Source: Streptomyces coeruleorubidus (GTDB lineage Bacteria > Actinomycetota > Actinomycetes > Streptomycetales > Streptomycetaceae). Taken from it: a stretch of 64,000 bases of DNA. Under the pieces are notes generated by a model. That model ran no database searches. It saw only the letters and a program-made list of their open reading frames with translations, and was not told the DNA's origin. This document shows, piece after piece, positions 16,461 through 28,191 of the stretch; position 1 is the first letter of the stretch; the number at the start of each line of letters is the position of its first letter. Where the stretch lies: NCBI RefSeq assembly GCF_028885415.1, contig NZ_CP118527.1, forward strand, positions 8,680,001-8,744,000, written 5' to 3'. Made by a program: the position numbers and the translations under genes.

Positions 16461-16497
16461 CGGTCCGCCCCTCCGTGACTCACGGAGGGGCGGACCG
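16461..16497 (+). terminator. Strong intrinsic terminator of the lipoprotein gene
   Basis: Seventeen-base perfect arms GGTCCGCCCCTCCGTGA and TCACGGAGGGGCGGACC surround a single C, with one more C-G pair outside, and GTTTTG follows. It is 50 nt past the lipoprotein stop. The 180 bp from here to the methyltransferase hold that gene's promoter but no coding sequence. Confidence 0.85.
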
Positions 16498-16679
16498 TTT
16501 TGACGTGCTCGGACACCGTTCGTCATATGTTCGAATAGCATGCGCGCGGGTATCAATTCGGCACGTGCCGCAGGCAGTGACCGGGAACGGATGGTCAATT
16601 TCCGTTTCGGGTCGCTCCATTGGCGGGCGATCAGTAGCCTCTGCTCGAACACCGGATCGCCTACGCCTTGGAGAGATAG

Positions 16680-17492
16680 ATGGAGCGTCCCGCCTGGGCC
16701 CCACGGAGCATCGACATCTCGGTGCCCAGCGTCTCCCGGATGTACGACTACTACCTGGGCGGATCGCACAACTTCGAGGTCGACCGGGAAGCGGCCTGCA
16801 GGGCCATGGAGTTCATGCCGGGACTCCCCAAGATCATGCAGGCGAACCGGGCGTTCATGCGCCGCGCCGTGCGCTATGCCGCCGACCAGGGCATCAGCCA
16901 GTTCCTGGACGTCGGCTCCGGCATACCCACCTTCGGCAATGTGCACGAGGTGGCCCAGGCCGCCCGCCCCGGCGCGCGCGTGGTCTACGTCGACCACGAC
17001 CCGGTGGCCGTGGCGCACAGCCAGGTGGTTCTCGAGGGCAACGACGACGCGGACGTCGTGGCCGCGGACCTCCGCAAGCCCCAGGAGATCCTGCGCAGCC
17101 CCGAGGTGGAGCGGCTGATCGACCTGAATCAGCCAGTGGCGTTGCTCCTCGTTGCCATACTGCACTTCGTGGAAGACGAGGACGACCCGTACGGGGCGGT
17201 GGCCGAGCTGGGAGAGGCGCTCGCTCCCGGCAGCCTGCTCGTGCTCACCCATGCCTCGTACGAGGGCATCCCGCTGCCGCCGGAGCGGGCCGGGGGCGCG
17301 GTGAACGTGTACCAGGACATCCGCAACCCGCTGATCATGCGCTCGCGCGAGGAGATCGCGCGGTTCTTCAAGGGGTACGACATGGTGGAACCCGGACTGG
17401 TGGCGATGCCGCGCTGGCGGCCCGACACCGCGCCGGAGGACGAGGATCCGTATGCGTTCTCCGGTTTCGCGGGCGTGGGGCGTACGGCGTGA
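16680..17492 (+). CDS. SAM-dependent methyltransferase, DUF574/Methyltransf_19 family
   Basis: The 270-residue protein opens with the family signature PSVSRMYDYYLGGSHNFEVD (about residues 14-33). The SAM site FLDVGSGIPTFGNVHEVAQ (about 74) and VVYVDHDPVAVAHSQ follow, and an ALLLVAILHFVEDEDDP stretch closes the Rossmann core. These proteins are numerous in Streptomyces and often lie beside regulators; their substrates are unknown. Its stop codon overlaps the GTG start of rmdA (GTGA), so the two are translationally coupled. No membrane segment is present. Confidence 0.9.
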   Translation: MERPAWAPRSIDISVPSVSRMYDYYLGGSHNFEVDREAACRAMEFMPGLPKIMQANRAFMRRAVRYAADQGISQFLDVGSGIPTFGNVHEVAQAARPGARVVYVDHDPVAVAHSQVVLEGNDDADVVAADLRKPQEILRSPEVERLIDLNQPVALLLVAILHFVEDEDDPYGAVAELGEALAPGSLLVLTHASYEGIPLPPERAGGAVNVYQDIRNPLIMRSREEIARFFKGYDMVEPGLVAMPRWRPDTAPEDEDPYAFSGFAGVGRTA

Positions 17493-19633
17493 TCGCGCAA
17501 CCGGACGGGCCGGAGGACAGACTCCGCCGGTTCGCGACGATCTGGAGCCGGGCCGTCTTCCCGGTGACCTCGACGTCGTCGACCCGGCCCGAGTTCGAGG
17601 AACAACTGCTGCCGCTGGCCCGGCGGTTGAGCGAGGCTCTGCTGGCCCGGGCCTTCGACGCCGACGAGGGCAGGGCGGTGGGCGCCGCCCTCGTGGACGC
17701 GCACTGCACCGACCCGGAGGCGCTCAGCCGCACGCTGGACTGCGTGGACGCCTACCTGGTCCTGTACTGCGGCGGTGACGGCGACCAGGAGGGCCTGCGG
17801 GCGCGTTCCGCACGCCTCCAGCACGCGATGGCCGCCGGCTTCGCGCAGGCGCTGCGCGAACGGACCCTGGCCGAACAGGAGGCCATCGCCCAGGCCGCCC
17901 TCCGGGCGCAGGGCGTCGTGGCGCAGGCCCTGCACGCCACCGAGGCCCGCTTCCGGGCGGTCTTCGAGGGCGCGGCCATAGGCATCGGCATGGCCGACCT
18001 CGACGGCAACATCCTCCAGGTCAACGGCGCGCTGCTGCGCATGTTCGGGGTCTCCGAGCAGACGATGCGCAGCCGCAACGTCAGGGAATGGACCCACCCC
18101 GACGACGCGCCGCAGACCTGGCGGCTCTACGACGAACTCGTGCGCGGCGAGCGTGAGCACTACCACCTGGAGAAGGCGTTCTACCGCCCTGACGGAACGG
18201 TCCTGTGGACCAACCTGACCGTCTCCCTGCTGCGGGACGCCGACGGCAGTCCGCAGTACCAGCTCGCGCTCATGGAGGACACCACCGAACGGCGGCTGCT
18301 CAATCTGAGGCTGCGCTACGAGGCCACGCACGACGCGCTGACCGGACTGCCGAACCGCACCTTCTTCTTCGAGCGCCTTGAGAAGGCACTGGGCGCCGGG
18401 GAAGGCCAGCGGTTCGGCCTGTGCTACCTGGACCTGGACGGCTTCAAGACCATCAACGACAGCCTCGGCCACGCGGCCGGCGACCGGCTGCTGGTGGAGG
18501 TCGCCGACCGGCTCCAGTCCTGCGCCACCGCTCCCGGCGAGATGGTCGCCCGGCTCGGCGGCGACGAGTTCGTGGCCCTGACCACGGGCCCCGACACCCA
18601 GCGCGAGGTCGACGAGCTCGCCACGCGCATCATGAACGCCCTGCTCGCGCCGATCAGCGTCGACGGCCGGGAGCTGACCGTGCGCGGCAGCATCGGCATC
18701 GTCGAGGGCCCGGCCGGGGAGCGCAGCCCGGCGGAGGTGCTGCGCAGCGCCGACATCACCATGTACCGGGCCAAGTCGGCGGGCGGCAACCGCTTCGAGC
18801 TCGCCGACCCGGAGGCCGACGCGCGCGCCATCACCCGGCACGGGCTGACCACTGCGCTGCCGACGGCCCTGGAACGGGGCGAGTTCTTCATCGAGTACCA
18901 GCCGCTGGTCCATCTCGGTGACGGCAGTGTGCGCGGTGCGGAGGCCCTGGTGCGCTGGCTGCACCCGCAGCACGGGGTGCTCGGCCCGGACCGGTTCATC
19001 CCGCTCGCCGAGCACACGGGGCTGATCGTGCCGCTGGGCCGGTGGGTCCTGGAGCAGTCGGTACGTCAGGCCCGCGAGTGGCGCGAACTGCACGGTGGTG
19101 TGGAGGCCGTGGGCCCGCTGCGGATCAACGTCAACCTCTCGCCCTGCCAGCTGAGCCACCCCGGCCTGGTCCAGGACACCGTCGACATCCTCGAACGCAC
19201 GGGCATCGAACCGGACGCCCTCTGCCTGGAGGTCACGGAGTCGGCGCTGATCGGCGCGGACGACGACCTGCTGAAGCCGCTGCGCCGCTTGGCGGAAATG
19301 GGCGTCGACATCGCCCTGGACGACTTCGGCACGGGCTACTCCAACCTCGCCAACCTGCGCCGCCTGCCGGTCAGCATCCTCAAGCTGGACCGCTCCTTCA
19401 CCCAGAGCATGCAGCAGTTCCCGGCCGACCCCGTCGACCTCAAGATCGTCGAGGGGATCGTCTCACTGGCCCACAGCCTGAACCTCGCGGTGACGGTCGA
19501 GGGCGTCGAGACGGGAGCGCAGGCCGAGCAGTTGCGGATATTGGGGTGTGACACGGCACAAGGCTGGTACTACGCAAGGCCGGGCCCCCCGGAGCGCCTG
19601 CACGAACTGGCACTGGTGGACGCCTCGGGCTGA
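17489..19633 (+). CDS. rmdA: PAS-GGDEF-EAL cyclic-di-GMP enzyme, RmdA-like
   Basis: The 714-residue cytoplasmic protein starts at a GTG overlapping the preceding stop. The first 140 residues are helical without a known family. A PAS domain begins at ATEARFRAVFEGAAIGIGMA (about 150) and ends at MEDTTERR. The GGDEF domain keeps the active-site motif RLGGDEFVAL (about 352). The EAL domain keeps GAEALVRWLHP (about 480), NVNLSP, LEVTES, DDFGTGYSNL, LKLDRSF and VEGVET, so all phosphodiesterase metal ligands are present. S. coelicolor RmdA has the same architecture, degrades c-di-GMP and promotes aerial development. The symbol rests on architecture, a remembered genomic position and the neighbouring lipoprotein gene. 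Confidence 0.88.
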   Translation: MIAQPDGPEDRLRRFATIWSRAVFPVTSTSSTRPEFEEQLLPLARRLSEALLARAFDADEGRAVGAALVDAHCTDPEALSRTLDCVDAYLVLYCGGDGDQEGLRARSARLQHAMAAGFAQALRERTLAEQEAIAQAALRAQGVVAQALHATEARFRAVFEGAAIGIGMADLDGNILQVNGALLRMFGVSEQTMRSRNVREWTHPDDAPQTWRLYDELVRGEREHYHLEKAFYRPDGTVLWTNLTVSLLRDADGSPQYQLALMEDTTERRLLNLRLRYEATHDALTGLPNRTFFFERLEKALGAGEGQRFGLCYLDLDGFKTINDSLGHAAGDRLLVEVADRLQSCATAPGEMVARLGGDEFVALTTGPDTQREVDELATRIMNALLAPISVDGRELTVRGSIGIVEGPAGERSPAEVLRSADITMYRAKSAGGNRFELADPEADARAITRHGLTTALPTALERGEFFIEYQPLVHLGDGSVRGAEALVRWLHPQHGVLGPDRFIPLAEHTGLIVPLGRWVLEQSVRQAREWRELHGGVEAVGPLRINVNLSPCQLSHPGLVQDTVDILERTGIEPDALCLEVTESALIGADDDLLKPLRRLAEMGVDIALDDFGTGYSNLANLRRLPVSILKLDRSFTQSMQQFPADPVDLKIVEGIVSLAHSLNLAVTVEGVETGAQAEQLRILGCDTAQGWYYARPGPPERLHELALVDASG

Positions 19634-19656
19634 GCCGGCCTTCTGTACACAACGCC

Positions 19657-20541
19657 TCACCGCTCGAGCAGCATCCGCTGCAACTCCCGAGCAGCCCGAG
19701 GCGGAGCCACATCGCTGCGGTGCGCCAGCGCGATCGTGCGGTGGAGGCCGGGTCTGGCCAGCGGAGTCACCCGCAGACCACGACCCGACCTCGCCGCCAC
19801 CATCCGCGGCACAACGGCAACCCCCAACCCGGCCCGCACAAAACCCAGCACCGCGTCCATCTCCCCGCCCTCCACCGCGAAATCCGGCTCGAACCCCTCG
19901 GCGCGACACGCGGCCACGGTCAGTTCCCGCAGGTCGTAGCCGTGCCGGAACATCACCAGGCGCTCGCCCTCCAGGTCGGCGACGCGCACGGTACGCCGCC
20001 CCTGACCGGGCTTCGGCGCGTCGGGGGAGGAGACCACGACGAGATCCTCCCGCAGCAGCTCCACCGTGGTCAGCGCCGGGGACGGCGTCGGCAGGGGCAG
20101 CACCACCAGGGCGAGATCCAGCGCGCCGCGTGCCAGCTCCCGCACCAGGTCGTGCGAACCGCCCTCCTCGATCAGCAACTGGATGCCGGGGTAGCGGTCG
20201 TGGAAGGCGCGCAGCACGTCCGGCAGCAGGCCCGTGCACAGGCTGGGCGTGGCACCGAGCCGCACCCGCCCCCGCCGCAGCTGCACCAGCTCCAGCACCT
20301 CGTGCCGGGCCGTGTCCGCGTCGGCCAGGATGCGCCGGGCCAGCGGGAGCAGGGCCTCACCGGCGTCCGTGAGCGAGATGTTGCCCCGGGCCCGCAGGAA
20401 CAGATCCGCGCCCAGCTCCCGCTCCAGCGCCTTGATCTGCTGCGACAACGACGGCTGCGCGACATGGACCAGATCGGCGGCCCGGGTGAAGTGCCGGGTC
20501 TCGGCGACGGCCACGAAGTACTGGAGCTGCTGGAACTGCAT
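19657..20541 (-). CDS. LysR-family transcriptional regulator
   Basis: The 294-residue regulator has the N-terminal winged HTH, FVAVAETRHFTRAADLVHVA followed by SLSQQIKALERELGADLF, and the LysR substrate-binding domain (from about 90), which includes RLGATPSLCTGLLPDVLRAF and AVLGFVRAGLGVAVVPRM. It is divergent from the succinate dehydrogenase genes with only 83 bp between starts. The dyad at 20551-20565, ten bases from its own start, has the T-N11-A form bound by LysR proteins. It most likely controls both itself and the sdh-type operon. Its ligand is unknown; a C4 dicarboxylate would be a reasonable guess. Confidence 0.9.
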   Translation of the reverse strand: MQFQQLQYFVAVAETRHFTRAADLVHVAQPSLSQQIKALERELGADLFLRARGNISLTDAGEALLPLARRILADADTARHEVLELVQLRRGRVRLGATPSLCTGLLPDVLRAFHDRYPGIQLLIEEGGSHDLVRELARGALDLALVVLPLPTPSPALTTVELLREDLVVVSSPDAPKPGQGRRTVRVADLEGERLVMFRHGYDLRELTVAACRAEGFEPDFAVEGGEMDAVLGFVRAGLGVAVVPRMVAARSGRGLRVTPLARPGLHRTIALAHRSDVAPPRAARELQRMLLER

Positions 20542-20550
20542 ACTCGTACG

Positions 20551-20565
20551 ATAGCCCCAGCCTAT
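20551..20565. promoter_or_regulatory. Probable LysR operator
   Basis: ATAGCCCCAGCCTAT is an ATAG-N7-CTAT dyad with the T-N11-A core typical of LysR-type sites. It lies in the 83-bp region between the divergent LysR gene and the sdhC-like gene. Confidence 0.6.
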
Positions 20566-20624
20566 GGAATCAAGCTGGACCATGTCTTGGACCGATCGGC
20601 TGCGCGTCCGTAGCGTGCTGTTCC

Positions 20625-21329
20625 ATGGCTCTGGCAACGCGGACGGACCGACGGCCGTCCATGGCACGCACCGTGTGGGACTCCACCCTCGGCAAGAAGA
20701 CCGTGATGGCGGTCAGCGGGCTGATCATGCTGCTGTACCTGGTCGTCCACATGATCGGAAACCTGAAGATCTTCTTCGGGGCCGGCGAGTTCGACCACTA
20801 CGCCCACTGGCTGCGCACCGTCGGCGAGCCGTTCATGCACTACGAGTGGACGCTGTGGCTGGTCCGGATCGTGCTCGTGGTCGCCGTCGTCGCCCACGCC
20901 GTGTCCGCGTACCAGCTCAGCCGCCGCGACATCAGGGCCCGGCCGAGCAAGTACGTGCACAAGAAGCCGCGTGCGAGCTACGCGACGCGCACCATGCGGT
21001 GGGGCGGGGTCATCCTCGGGCTGTTCATCGTCTGGCACATCCTGGACCTCACGACCGGCACCGTGCACCCCGGCTTCCGGCCCGGCCACCCGTACCAGAA
21101 CGTCGTGGACACCTTCTCCACCTGGTACGGCAACGTCATCTACATCGTCGCGATGCTCGCGCTCGGCCTGCACGTCCGGCACGGCTTCTGGAGCGCCGCC
21201 CAGACCCTCGGCGCCGGCAGCCGCACCCGCGACCGGGCCCTGAAGACCGTCGCAAACGTCCTCGCGCTGCTGCTCACGGCCGGTTTCATCGCCGTCCCCG
21301 TGGGCGTCATGACCGGAGTGGTGAGCTGA
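20625..21329 (+). CDS. Succinate dehydrogenase/fumarate reductase cytochrome b subunit
   Basis: The 234-residue membrane anchor has five hydrophobic segments: around [20 protein letters not shown] (with an early conserved His), [54 protein letters not shown], and [16 protein letters not shown]. Conserved histidines in [22 protein letters not shown] and LHVRHGFW are the expected haem b ligands of the single-subunit, five-helix (class B) anchor that binds two haems and menaquinone. It starts a three-gene operon with the flavoprotein and iron-sulfur subunits. Because it is outside the usual four-subunit sdhCDAB arrangement, it is probably the cell's second complex. Confidence 0.9.
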   Translation: MALATRTDRRPSMARTVWDSTLGKKTVMAVSGLIMLLYLVVHMIGNLKIFFGAGEFDHYAHWLRTVGEPFMHYEWTLWLVRIVLVVAVVAHAVSAYQLSRRDIRARPSKYVHKKPRASYATRTMRWGGVILGLFIVWHILDLTTGTVHPGFRPGHPYQNVVDTFSTWYGNVIYIVAMLALGLHVRHGFWSAAQTLGAGSRTRDRALKTVANVLALLLTAGFIAVPVGVMTGVVS

Positions 21330-21331
21330 AG

Positions 21332-23277
<1,946 letters not shown>

Positions 23278-23281
<4 letters not shown>

Positions 23282-24027
23282 AGCTCACCCTGCGCGTCTG
23301 GCGGCAGCAGAACGCCGATGCCGACGGCACGATGTCCACGTACGAGGTGGACGGCATCTCGCCCGACATGTCGTTCCTGGAGATGCTCGACACGCTCAAC
23401 GAGGAGCTCATCCTGCGGGGTGAGGATCCGGTGGCCTTCGACCACGACTGTCGCGAGGGCATCTGCGGCGCGTGCTCGCTCGTCATCAACGGCGACGCGC
23501 ACGGGCCCGAGCGCACGACCACCTGTCAGTTGCACATGCGGTCGTTCAAGGACGGCGACACGATCGACGTCGAACCGTGGAGGGCGTCCGCGTTCCCGGT
23601 GATCAAGGATCTGGTCGTCGACCGTTCGGCGTTCGACCGGATCATCCAGGCCGGCGGCTACATCACCGCGCCGACCGGTGCGGCTCCGGAAGCACATGCC
23701 ACGCCGGTGCCGAAGCCGGACGCCGACTTCGCCTTCGAACACGCCGAGTGCATCGGGTGCGGTGCGTGTGTCGCCGCGTGCCCGAACGGTGCGGCGATGC
23801 TGTTCACGTCCGCCAAGATCAACCATCTGAACGTGCTGCCCCAAGGGGCGCCCGAGCGCGAGACACGGGTGCTGGACATGGTGGCGCAGATGGACGAGGA
23901 GGGCTTCGGCGGGTGCACCCTCACGGGAGAGTGCGCCACGGCCTGCCCCAAGGGCATTCCGCTCATGTCCATCACCGGCATGAACAAGGAGTGGCTGCGG
24001 GCCACGCGGAAGGTGAGCAAGCGGTAG
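23278..24027 (+). CDS. Succinate dehydrogenase/fumarate reductase iron-sulfur subunit
   Basis: The 249-residue protein has three cluster sites: the [2Fe-2S] loop [16 protein letters not shown] with a later cysteine (about 60-83), the [4Fe-4S] motif [14 protein letters not shown] (about 158), and the remaining [3Fe-4S]/[4Fe-4S] ligands in [16 protein letters not shown] (about 214). The ATG overlaps the flavoprotein stop (ATGA), which keeps the subunits in step. It connects FAD to the membrane haem/quinone subunit. A GC-rich hairpin 40 nt past the stop ends the operon. Confidence 0.95.
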
Positions 24028-24067
24028 GTCCGCGCAGGTAGAACGTTCGCCGTCCGGTGCGGACGGG

Positions 24068-24095
24068 CGGGGCCGGTTGGTGCTCACCGGCCCCG
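24068..24095 (+). terminator. Terminator-like hairpin after the sdh-type operon
   Basis: Ten-base arms CGGGGCCGGT and ACCGGCCCCG flank an eight-base loop, 40 nt after the iron-sulfur subunit gene. No long T-run follows. About 140 nt separate it from the olsB-like gene. Confidence 0.65.
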
Positions 24096-24236
24096 TCTCG
24101 CCTTTCCGGGCGCCAGGCATTCAACATCCCGGCATCCGCGCTCCTGGCACTGGTCACGCGAAGGTCAGGCGGCATGGGCACAACAGTGGGCGGCGGCACC
24201 GCTCGCCGCCCCCCGGCCCGTGACCAGGAGAGAGCC

Positions 24237-25004
24237 ATGACCGGCGTACTGACCGTCGACCGCCCCGCGCAGCCCACGGCCCCCACCCGCTACATCGTCG
24301 CCCTCGCCCGGAACGAGGAGGACGTGCGTGCCGCGCAGCGGCTGCGGCACGACGTCTTCGCCGGGGAGATGGGCGCCCTGCTGACCGGCTCGCAGCCGGG
24401 GCTGGACGTCGACCCGTTCGACGCGTACTGCGACCACCTGCTCGTCCGCGAGGAGACGACCGGCCAGGTCGTCGGCACCTACCGACTGCTGCCGCCGGAG
24501 CGCGCGGCGGTCGCCGGGCGGCTGTACTCCGAGAACGAGTTCGACCTGAGCTCCCTCGCCGGGATCCGGCCGGAACTCGTCGAGGTCGGCCGCTCCTGCG
24601 TGCACCCCGACCACCGCGACGGCGCGGTCATCAGCCTCATCTGGGCCGGTATCGCCCGCTACATGGTCGACCGGGGCCACGAGTGGCTCGCCGGCTGCTG
24701 CTCCGTCCCGCTCGCCGACGGCGGCACCCTGGCCTCGGCCACCTGGGACCGGGTGAGCGCCAAGCACCTGTCGCCGCAGGAGTACCGCGTCCGGCCGCTG
24801 CTGCCGTGGGTCCCGGGCCCCGCGCCCGCCGCCCGCGTCGAACTGCCCGCCCTGCTGCGCGGCTACCTGCGCCTCGGCGCCTGGGTGTGCGGCGAACCGG
24901 CCCACGACCCGGACTTCGGCGTCGCCGACCTGTACGTGCTGCTGCCGATGAGCCGGGTCAACTCCCGCTACCTGCGGCACTTCCTGTCCCTCGTCCCCGC
25001 CTGA
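24237..25004 (+). CDS. olsB: OlsB-like GNAT N-acyltransferase (ornithine-lipid first step)
   Basis: The 255-residue protein starts at an ATG preceded by AGGAGAGAG. It has the acyl-homoserine-lactone-synthase/GNAT fold of OlsB: AAQRLRHDVFAGEMGALL (about 37), DPFDAYCDHLLVRE with VVGTYRLLPPERA, and the diagnostic LVEVGRSCVHPDHRDGAVI (about 120). OlsB transfers a 3-hydroxyacyl group from ACP to the alpha-amino group of ornithine. The stop codon overlaps the ATG of the PlsC-type gene, which is the olsB-olsA order known from ornithine-lipid producers. Its length and partner make ornithine-lipid synthesis the best call. Confidence 0.82.
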   Translation: MTGVLTVDRPAQPTAPTRYIVALARNEEDVRAAQRLRHDVFAGEMGALLTGSQPGLDVDPFDAYCDHLLVREETTGQVVGTYRLLPPERAAVAGRLYSENEFDLSSLAGIRPELVEVGRSCVHPDHRDGAVISLIWAGIARYMVDRGHEWLAGCCSVPLADGGTLASATWDRVSAKHLSPQEYRVRPLLPWVPGPAPAARVELPALLRGYLRLGAWVCGEPAHDPDFGVADLYVLLPMSRVNSRYLRHFLSLVPA

Positions 25005-25816
25005 TGAGTGCCTGGCTGCCCACCGCGCCCTGCACGCCGCAGGCCTGTGTCGAGGCGTCGGCGGGGGTGACGGCGCGGGTCGTGCCGCGTGCCGTGCTGC
25101 GGCTCACCGGGGTCGTCCTGCTGCTGCTCGCGGGGATCGTGCTGTCGCCGCTCGGCGCACGGATACCCGCATCCCTGGTCCGGCGGTGGTGCCGGTGGAT
25201 CGTGCGGGCCGCAGGGGTCCGGGTCCGTATCACCGGCGCCGCCGTCCCCACCGGCGGACTGCTGCTGGTCGCCAACCACATCTCCTGGCTGGACATACCG
25301 CTGCTCGCCGCCGTACGCCCCGCCCGGATGCTGGCCAAGAGCGAGGTACGGCGGTGGCCCGTCGCCGGGCCGGTGGCCGCCCGCGGCGCCCTGTTCATCG
25401 AACGGGACCGGCTGCGGGCCCTCCCGGACACCGTCGCCCGTATCGCCCGGGCCCTGCGCGAGGGCGCCGCCGTCGCGGCCTTCCCCGAGGGCAGCACCTG
25501 GTGCGGCCGGGCCCAAGGCACCTTCCGCCGGGCCGTCTTCCAGGCCGCCCTGGACGCCGGGGTGCCGGTCCAGCCGGTCCGGATCCGCTACCGGCTCACC
25601 GGCGGAACCACCACCACCGCCCCGGCGTTCGTCGGCGACGACAACCTGCTCGCCTCCCTGTGGCGGGTCGCGACGACCCGCGACCTGGTCGCCGAGGTCG
25701 AGGTCCGCGCCCCCATCCCCCCGGGCACCCACCCCGACCGCCGCTCCCTGGCCCGCTCCGCACAACAACAGGAGACGGCGGCGCCGGCCTGGACGCACAC
25801 GGTGCTGGTGGCGTAG
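25004..25816 (+). CDS. olsA: OlsA/PlsC-type O-acyltransferase (ornithine-lipid second step)
   Basis: The 270-residue protein has an N-terminal membrane helix (LRLTGVVLLLLAGIVLSPL) and the PlsC domain: catalytic ANHISWLDIP (H-x4-D, about 88), GALFIERDR (about 127) and FPEGSTWCGR (about 160). It esterifies a lyso-lipid; next to olsB it should convert lyso-ornithine lipid to ornithine lipid, at the inner face of the membrane. Its ATG overlaps the olsB stop by one base. It converges with the UvrA-like gene, whose stop is only 15 nt away. Confidence 0.83.
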   Translation: MSAWLPTAPCTPQACVEASAGVTARVVPRAVLRLTGVVLLLLAGIVLSPLGARIPASLVRRWCRWIVRAAGVRVRITGAAVPTGGLLLVANHISWLDIPLLAAVRPARMLAKSEVRRWPVAGPVAARGALFIERDRLRALPDTVARIARALREGAAVAAFPEGSTWCGRAQGTFRRAVFQAALDAGVPVQPVRIRYRLTGGTTTTAPAFVGDDNLLASLWRVATTRDLVAEVEVRAPIPPGTHPDRRSLARSAQQQETAAPAWTHTVLVA

Positions 25817-25831
25817 AGACCCTGGAGGACT

Positions 25832-28180
25832 TCAGCGAGAGCCGGACAGTGTGCGTGCCAGATACGGCGCCGTCCGGCTCTCCGCCGAGCGTGCCACCTT
25901 CGCCGGCGGCCCGGCTGCCACGATCCGGCCGCCCGCGTCGCCGCCGCCCGGGCCGAGGTCGATGACCCAGTCCGCGCCCGCGACGACGGACATGTCGTGC
26001 TCGACGACGATCACGGTGTGCCCGGCGTCGACGAGGCCGTGCAACTGGCGCATCAGGACGTCCACGTCGGCCGGGTGGAGGCCGGTCGTGGGCTCGTCGA
26101 GGAGGTAGAGCGTGTGGCCGCGCCGACCGCGCTGGAGTTCGCCGGCCAGTTTGATGCGCTGGGCCTCGCCGCCGGAGAGCTCGGTCGCGGGCTGGCCGAG
26201 GCGGAGGTAACCCAGGCCCACGTCGAGCAGGGTGCCGAGGCTGCGGGCGACGGCCGGGGTGTCGGAGAAGAACTCCGCCGCGCTCTCCACCGTCAGGTCC
26301 AGCACCTGCGCGATGTTCCGCCCCCGGTACGTCACCTCCAGCGTCTGAGGGTTGTACCGGGCCCCGCCGCAGTCCGGGCAGGGCGCGTACGTGCTCGGCA
26401 GGAACAGCAGCTCCACACTGACGAACCCCTCGCCCTGGCAGGTCTCGCAGCGTCCGCCCACCACGTTGAAGGAGAACCGGCCGACGCCGAAGCCCCGTTC
26501 GCGTGCCCCGTCGGTGGCCGCGAACATCTTGCGCACGACGTCGAAGAGGCCGGTGTACGTCGCGAGGTTCGAGCGCGGAGTGCGTCCGATCGGCTTCTGG
26601 TCGACCGAGACCAGCCGGCCCACCCCGGCCCTCTCCTCGGTGATCTCCCCGATGAGCGTGGACTTGCCGGAGCCGGACACCCCCGTGACCGCCGTGAACA
26701 CGCCGAGCGGGAACTCGGCGGTCACACCGCGCAGGTTGTGCCGGGTGACCGGGCCGGTCTTCAGCCACCCGCTCGGTTCGCGGACCTCGCGCGCCGGGGC
26801 GGGGGAGCGGTCGAACAGGTAGCGGGCCGTCGCCGACTCCCCGACGGCCGCCAGCTCGGCGACCGGGCCGCTGTGCAGCACCCGCCCGCCGTGTTCGCCC
26901 GCATGCGGACCCACGTCCACCAGCCAGTCGGCACCGCGGACGACATCGAGGTGGTGCTCCACCACGAACACCGAGTTCCCGGCCACCTTCAGCCGCTCCA
27001 GCACGACGAGCAGCGCCTCGGTGTCCGCCGGGTGCAGCCCGGCCGACGGCTCGTCGAGGACGTAGACGACACCGAACAGGCCGGAGCGCAGCTGGGTGGC
27101 GAGGCGCAGGCGTTGCAGCTCGCCCGCGGAGAGGGTGGGGGTGGACCGGTCGAGGCTGAGGTAGCCGAGGCCGAGTTCGACGACCGGCGCGATGCGGGAG
27201 GTGAGGTCGTCGGTGAGGACCCGGGCGGTCTGCGACGTCGCGTCGAGCGCGGCGGCCAGCTCCACCAGCGGCAGCGCCGCCAACTCGGCGATGGTCCGGC
27301 CGCCGAACGTCACCGCCAGGGCCTCGGGCCGCAGCCGGCTGCCCCCGCACGCCGGGCAGGGGGCGCTGCTGAGGAACCGCTCGGCCTTCGCCCGCAGGGC
27401 CGGGCTCTTGGAGTCCGAGAACGTCTTCATCACATACCGCCGGGCGCTCATGTACGTGCCCTGGTACGGCCGCTGGATCCGGTCCGCGTCCCGCACCGGG
27501 TGCACGGTGACCACCGGCTGCTCGTCCGTGAACAGGATCCACTCGCGATCCTCGGCGGGCAGTTCCCGCCACGGCCGGTCCACGTCGTGGCCGAGGGCGT
27601 CGAGGACGTCCCGCAGGTTCTTGCCCTGCCAGGCGCCCGGCCACGCGGCGATCGCACCCTCGCGGATCGACAGCGACGGGTCGGGGACCAGCAGCTCCTC
27701 GCTCGTACGGTGGACCCGGCCGAGCCCGTGGCACTCCGGGCAGGCCCCGGCCGCCGTGTTGGGCGAGAAGGCGTCGGAGTCGAGGCGCTCGGCGCCGGGC
27801 GGGTAGGTGCCGGCCCGGGAGAACAGCATGCGCAGCGAGTTGGAGAGGTTGGTGACGGTGCCGACCGAGGAGCGCGAGGTGGGCGCCGCCCGGCGCTGCT
27901 GGAGCGAGACGGCCGGCGGCAGACCGGTGATCTCCCCGACCTTCGGCGCGCCCACTTGGTGGATCAGCCGGCGCGCGTACGGCGCGACCGACTCGAAGTA
28001 GCGCCGCTGCGCCTCCGCGTAGATCGTGCCGAACGCCAGCGACGACTTGCCCGAGCCGGAAACGCCGGTGAACACGGTCAGCACGTCCCGGGGAATGTCG
28101 ACGTCGATGCCCTTGAGGTTGTGCTCGCGGGCGCCGCGGACACGGACGTACGGGTCGTGGGGGCCGTGAGGGTCGTGCAT
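25832..28180 (-). CDS. UvrA-like ABC excinuclease subunit (short paralogue class)
   Basis: The protein is 782 residues from the ATG at 28180; a TTG two codons earlier is possible. Two ABC ATPase halves are complete: Walker [18 protein letters not shown] (about 40) and [15 protein letters not shown] (about 507), signatures [12 protein letters not shown] and [12 protein letters not shown], and Walker [12 protein letters not shown] and [10 protein letters not shown]. Zinc-finger cysteines are in CPECHG, CPACGG, CETCQG and CPDCGG. Canonical UvrA is about 950 residues or longer; this short class (UvrA2/DrrC-type) is linked to damage tolerance or drug resistance, sometimes as self-protection against DNA-binding antibiotics. 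No such cluster is in the window. Confidence 0.9.
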   Translation of the reverse strand: MHDPHGPHDPYVRVRGAREHNLKGIDVDIPRDVLTVFTGVSGSGKSSLAFGTIYAEAQRRYFESVAPYARRLIHQVGAPKVGEITGLPPAVSLQQRRAAPTSRSSVGTVTNLSNSLRMLFSRAGTYPPGAERLDSDAFSPNTAAGACPECHGLGRVHRTSEELLVPDPSLSIREGAIAAWPGAWQGKNLRDVLDALGHDVDRPWRELPAEDREWILFTDEQPVVTVHPVRDADRIQRPYQGTYMSARRYVMKTFSDSKSPALRAKAERFLSSAPCPACGGSRLRPEALAVTFGGRTIAELAALPLVELAAALDATSQTARVLTDDLTSRIAPVVELGLGYLSLDRSTPTLSAGELQRLRLATQLRSGLFGVVYVLDEPSAGLHPADTEALLVVLERLKVAGNSVFVVEHHLDVVRGADWLVDVGPHAGEHGGRVLHSGPVAELAAVGESATARYLFDRSPAPAREVREPSGWLKTGPVTRHNLRGVTAEFPLGVFTAVTGVSGSGKSTLIGEITEERAGVGRLVSVDQKPIGRTPRSNLATYTGLFDVVRKMFAATDGARERGFGVGRFSFNVVGGRCETCQGEGFVSVELLFLPSTYAPCPDCGGARYNPQTLEVTYRGRNIAQVLDLTVESAAEFFSDTPAVARSLGTLLDVGLGYLRLGQPATELSGGEAQRIKLAGELQRGRRGHTLYLLDEPTTGLHPADVDVLMRQLHGLVDAGHTVIVVEHDMSVVAGADWVIDLGPGGGDAGGRIVAAGPPAKVARSAESRTAPYLARTLSGSR

Positions 28181-28191
28181 GGGCAACGACT

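Noticed and set aside
16461..16497. Considered as an attenuator or riboswitch for the methyltransferase-rmdA pair
   Set aside because: It lies just after the lipoprotein stop with perfect arms and a T-run, so a terminator is the simpler reading.
25832..28180. Considered as the housekeeping UvrA
   Set aside because: At about 780 residues it is much shorter than canonical UvrA and fits the UvrA2/DrrC-type class.
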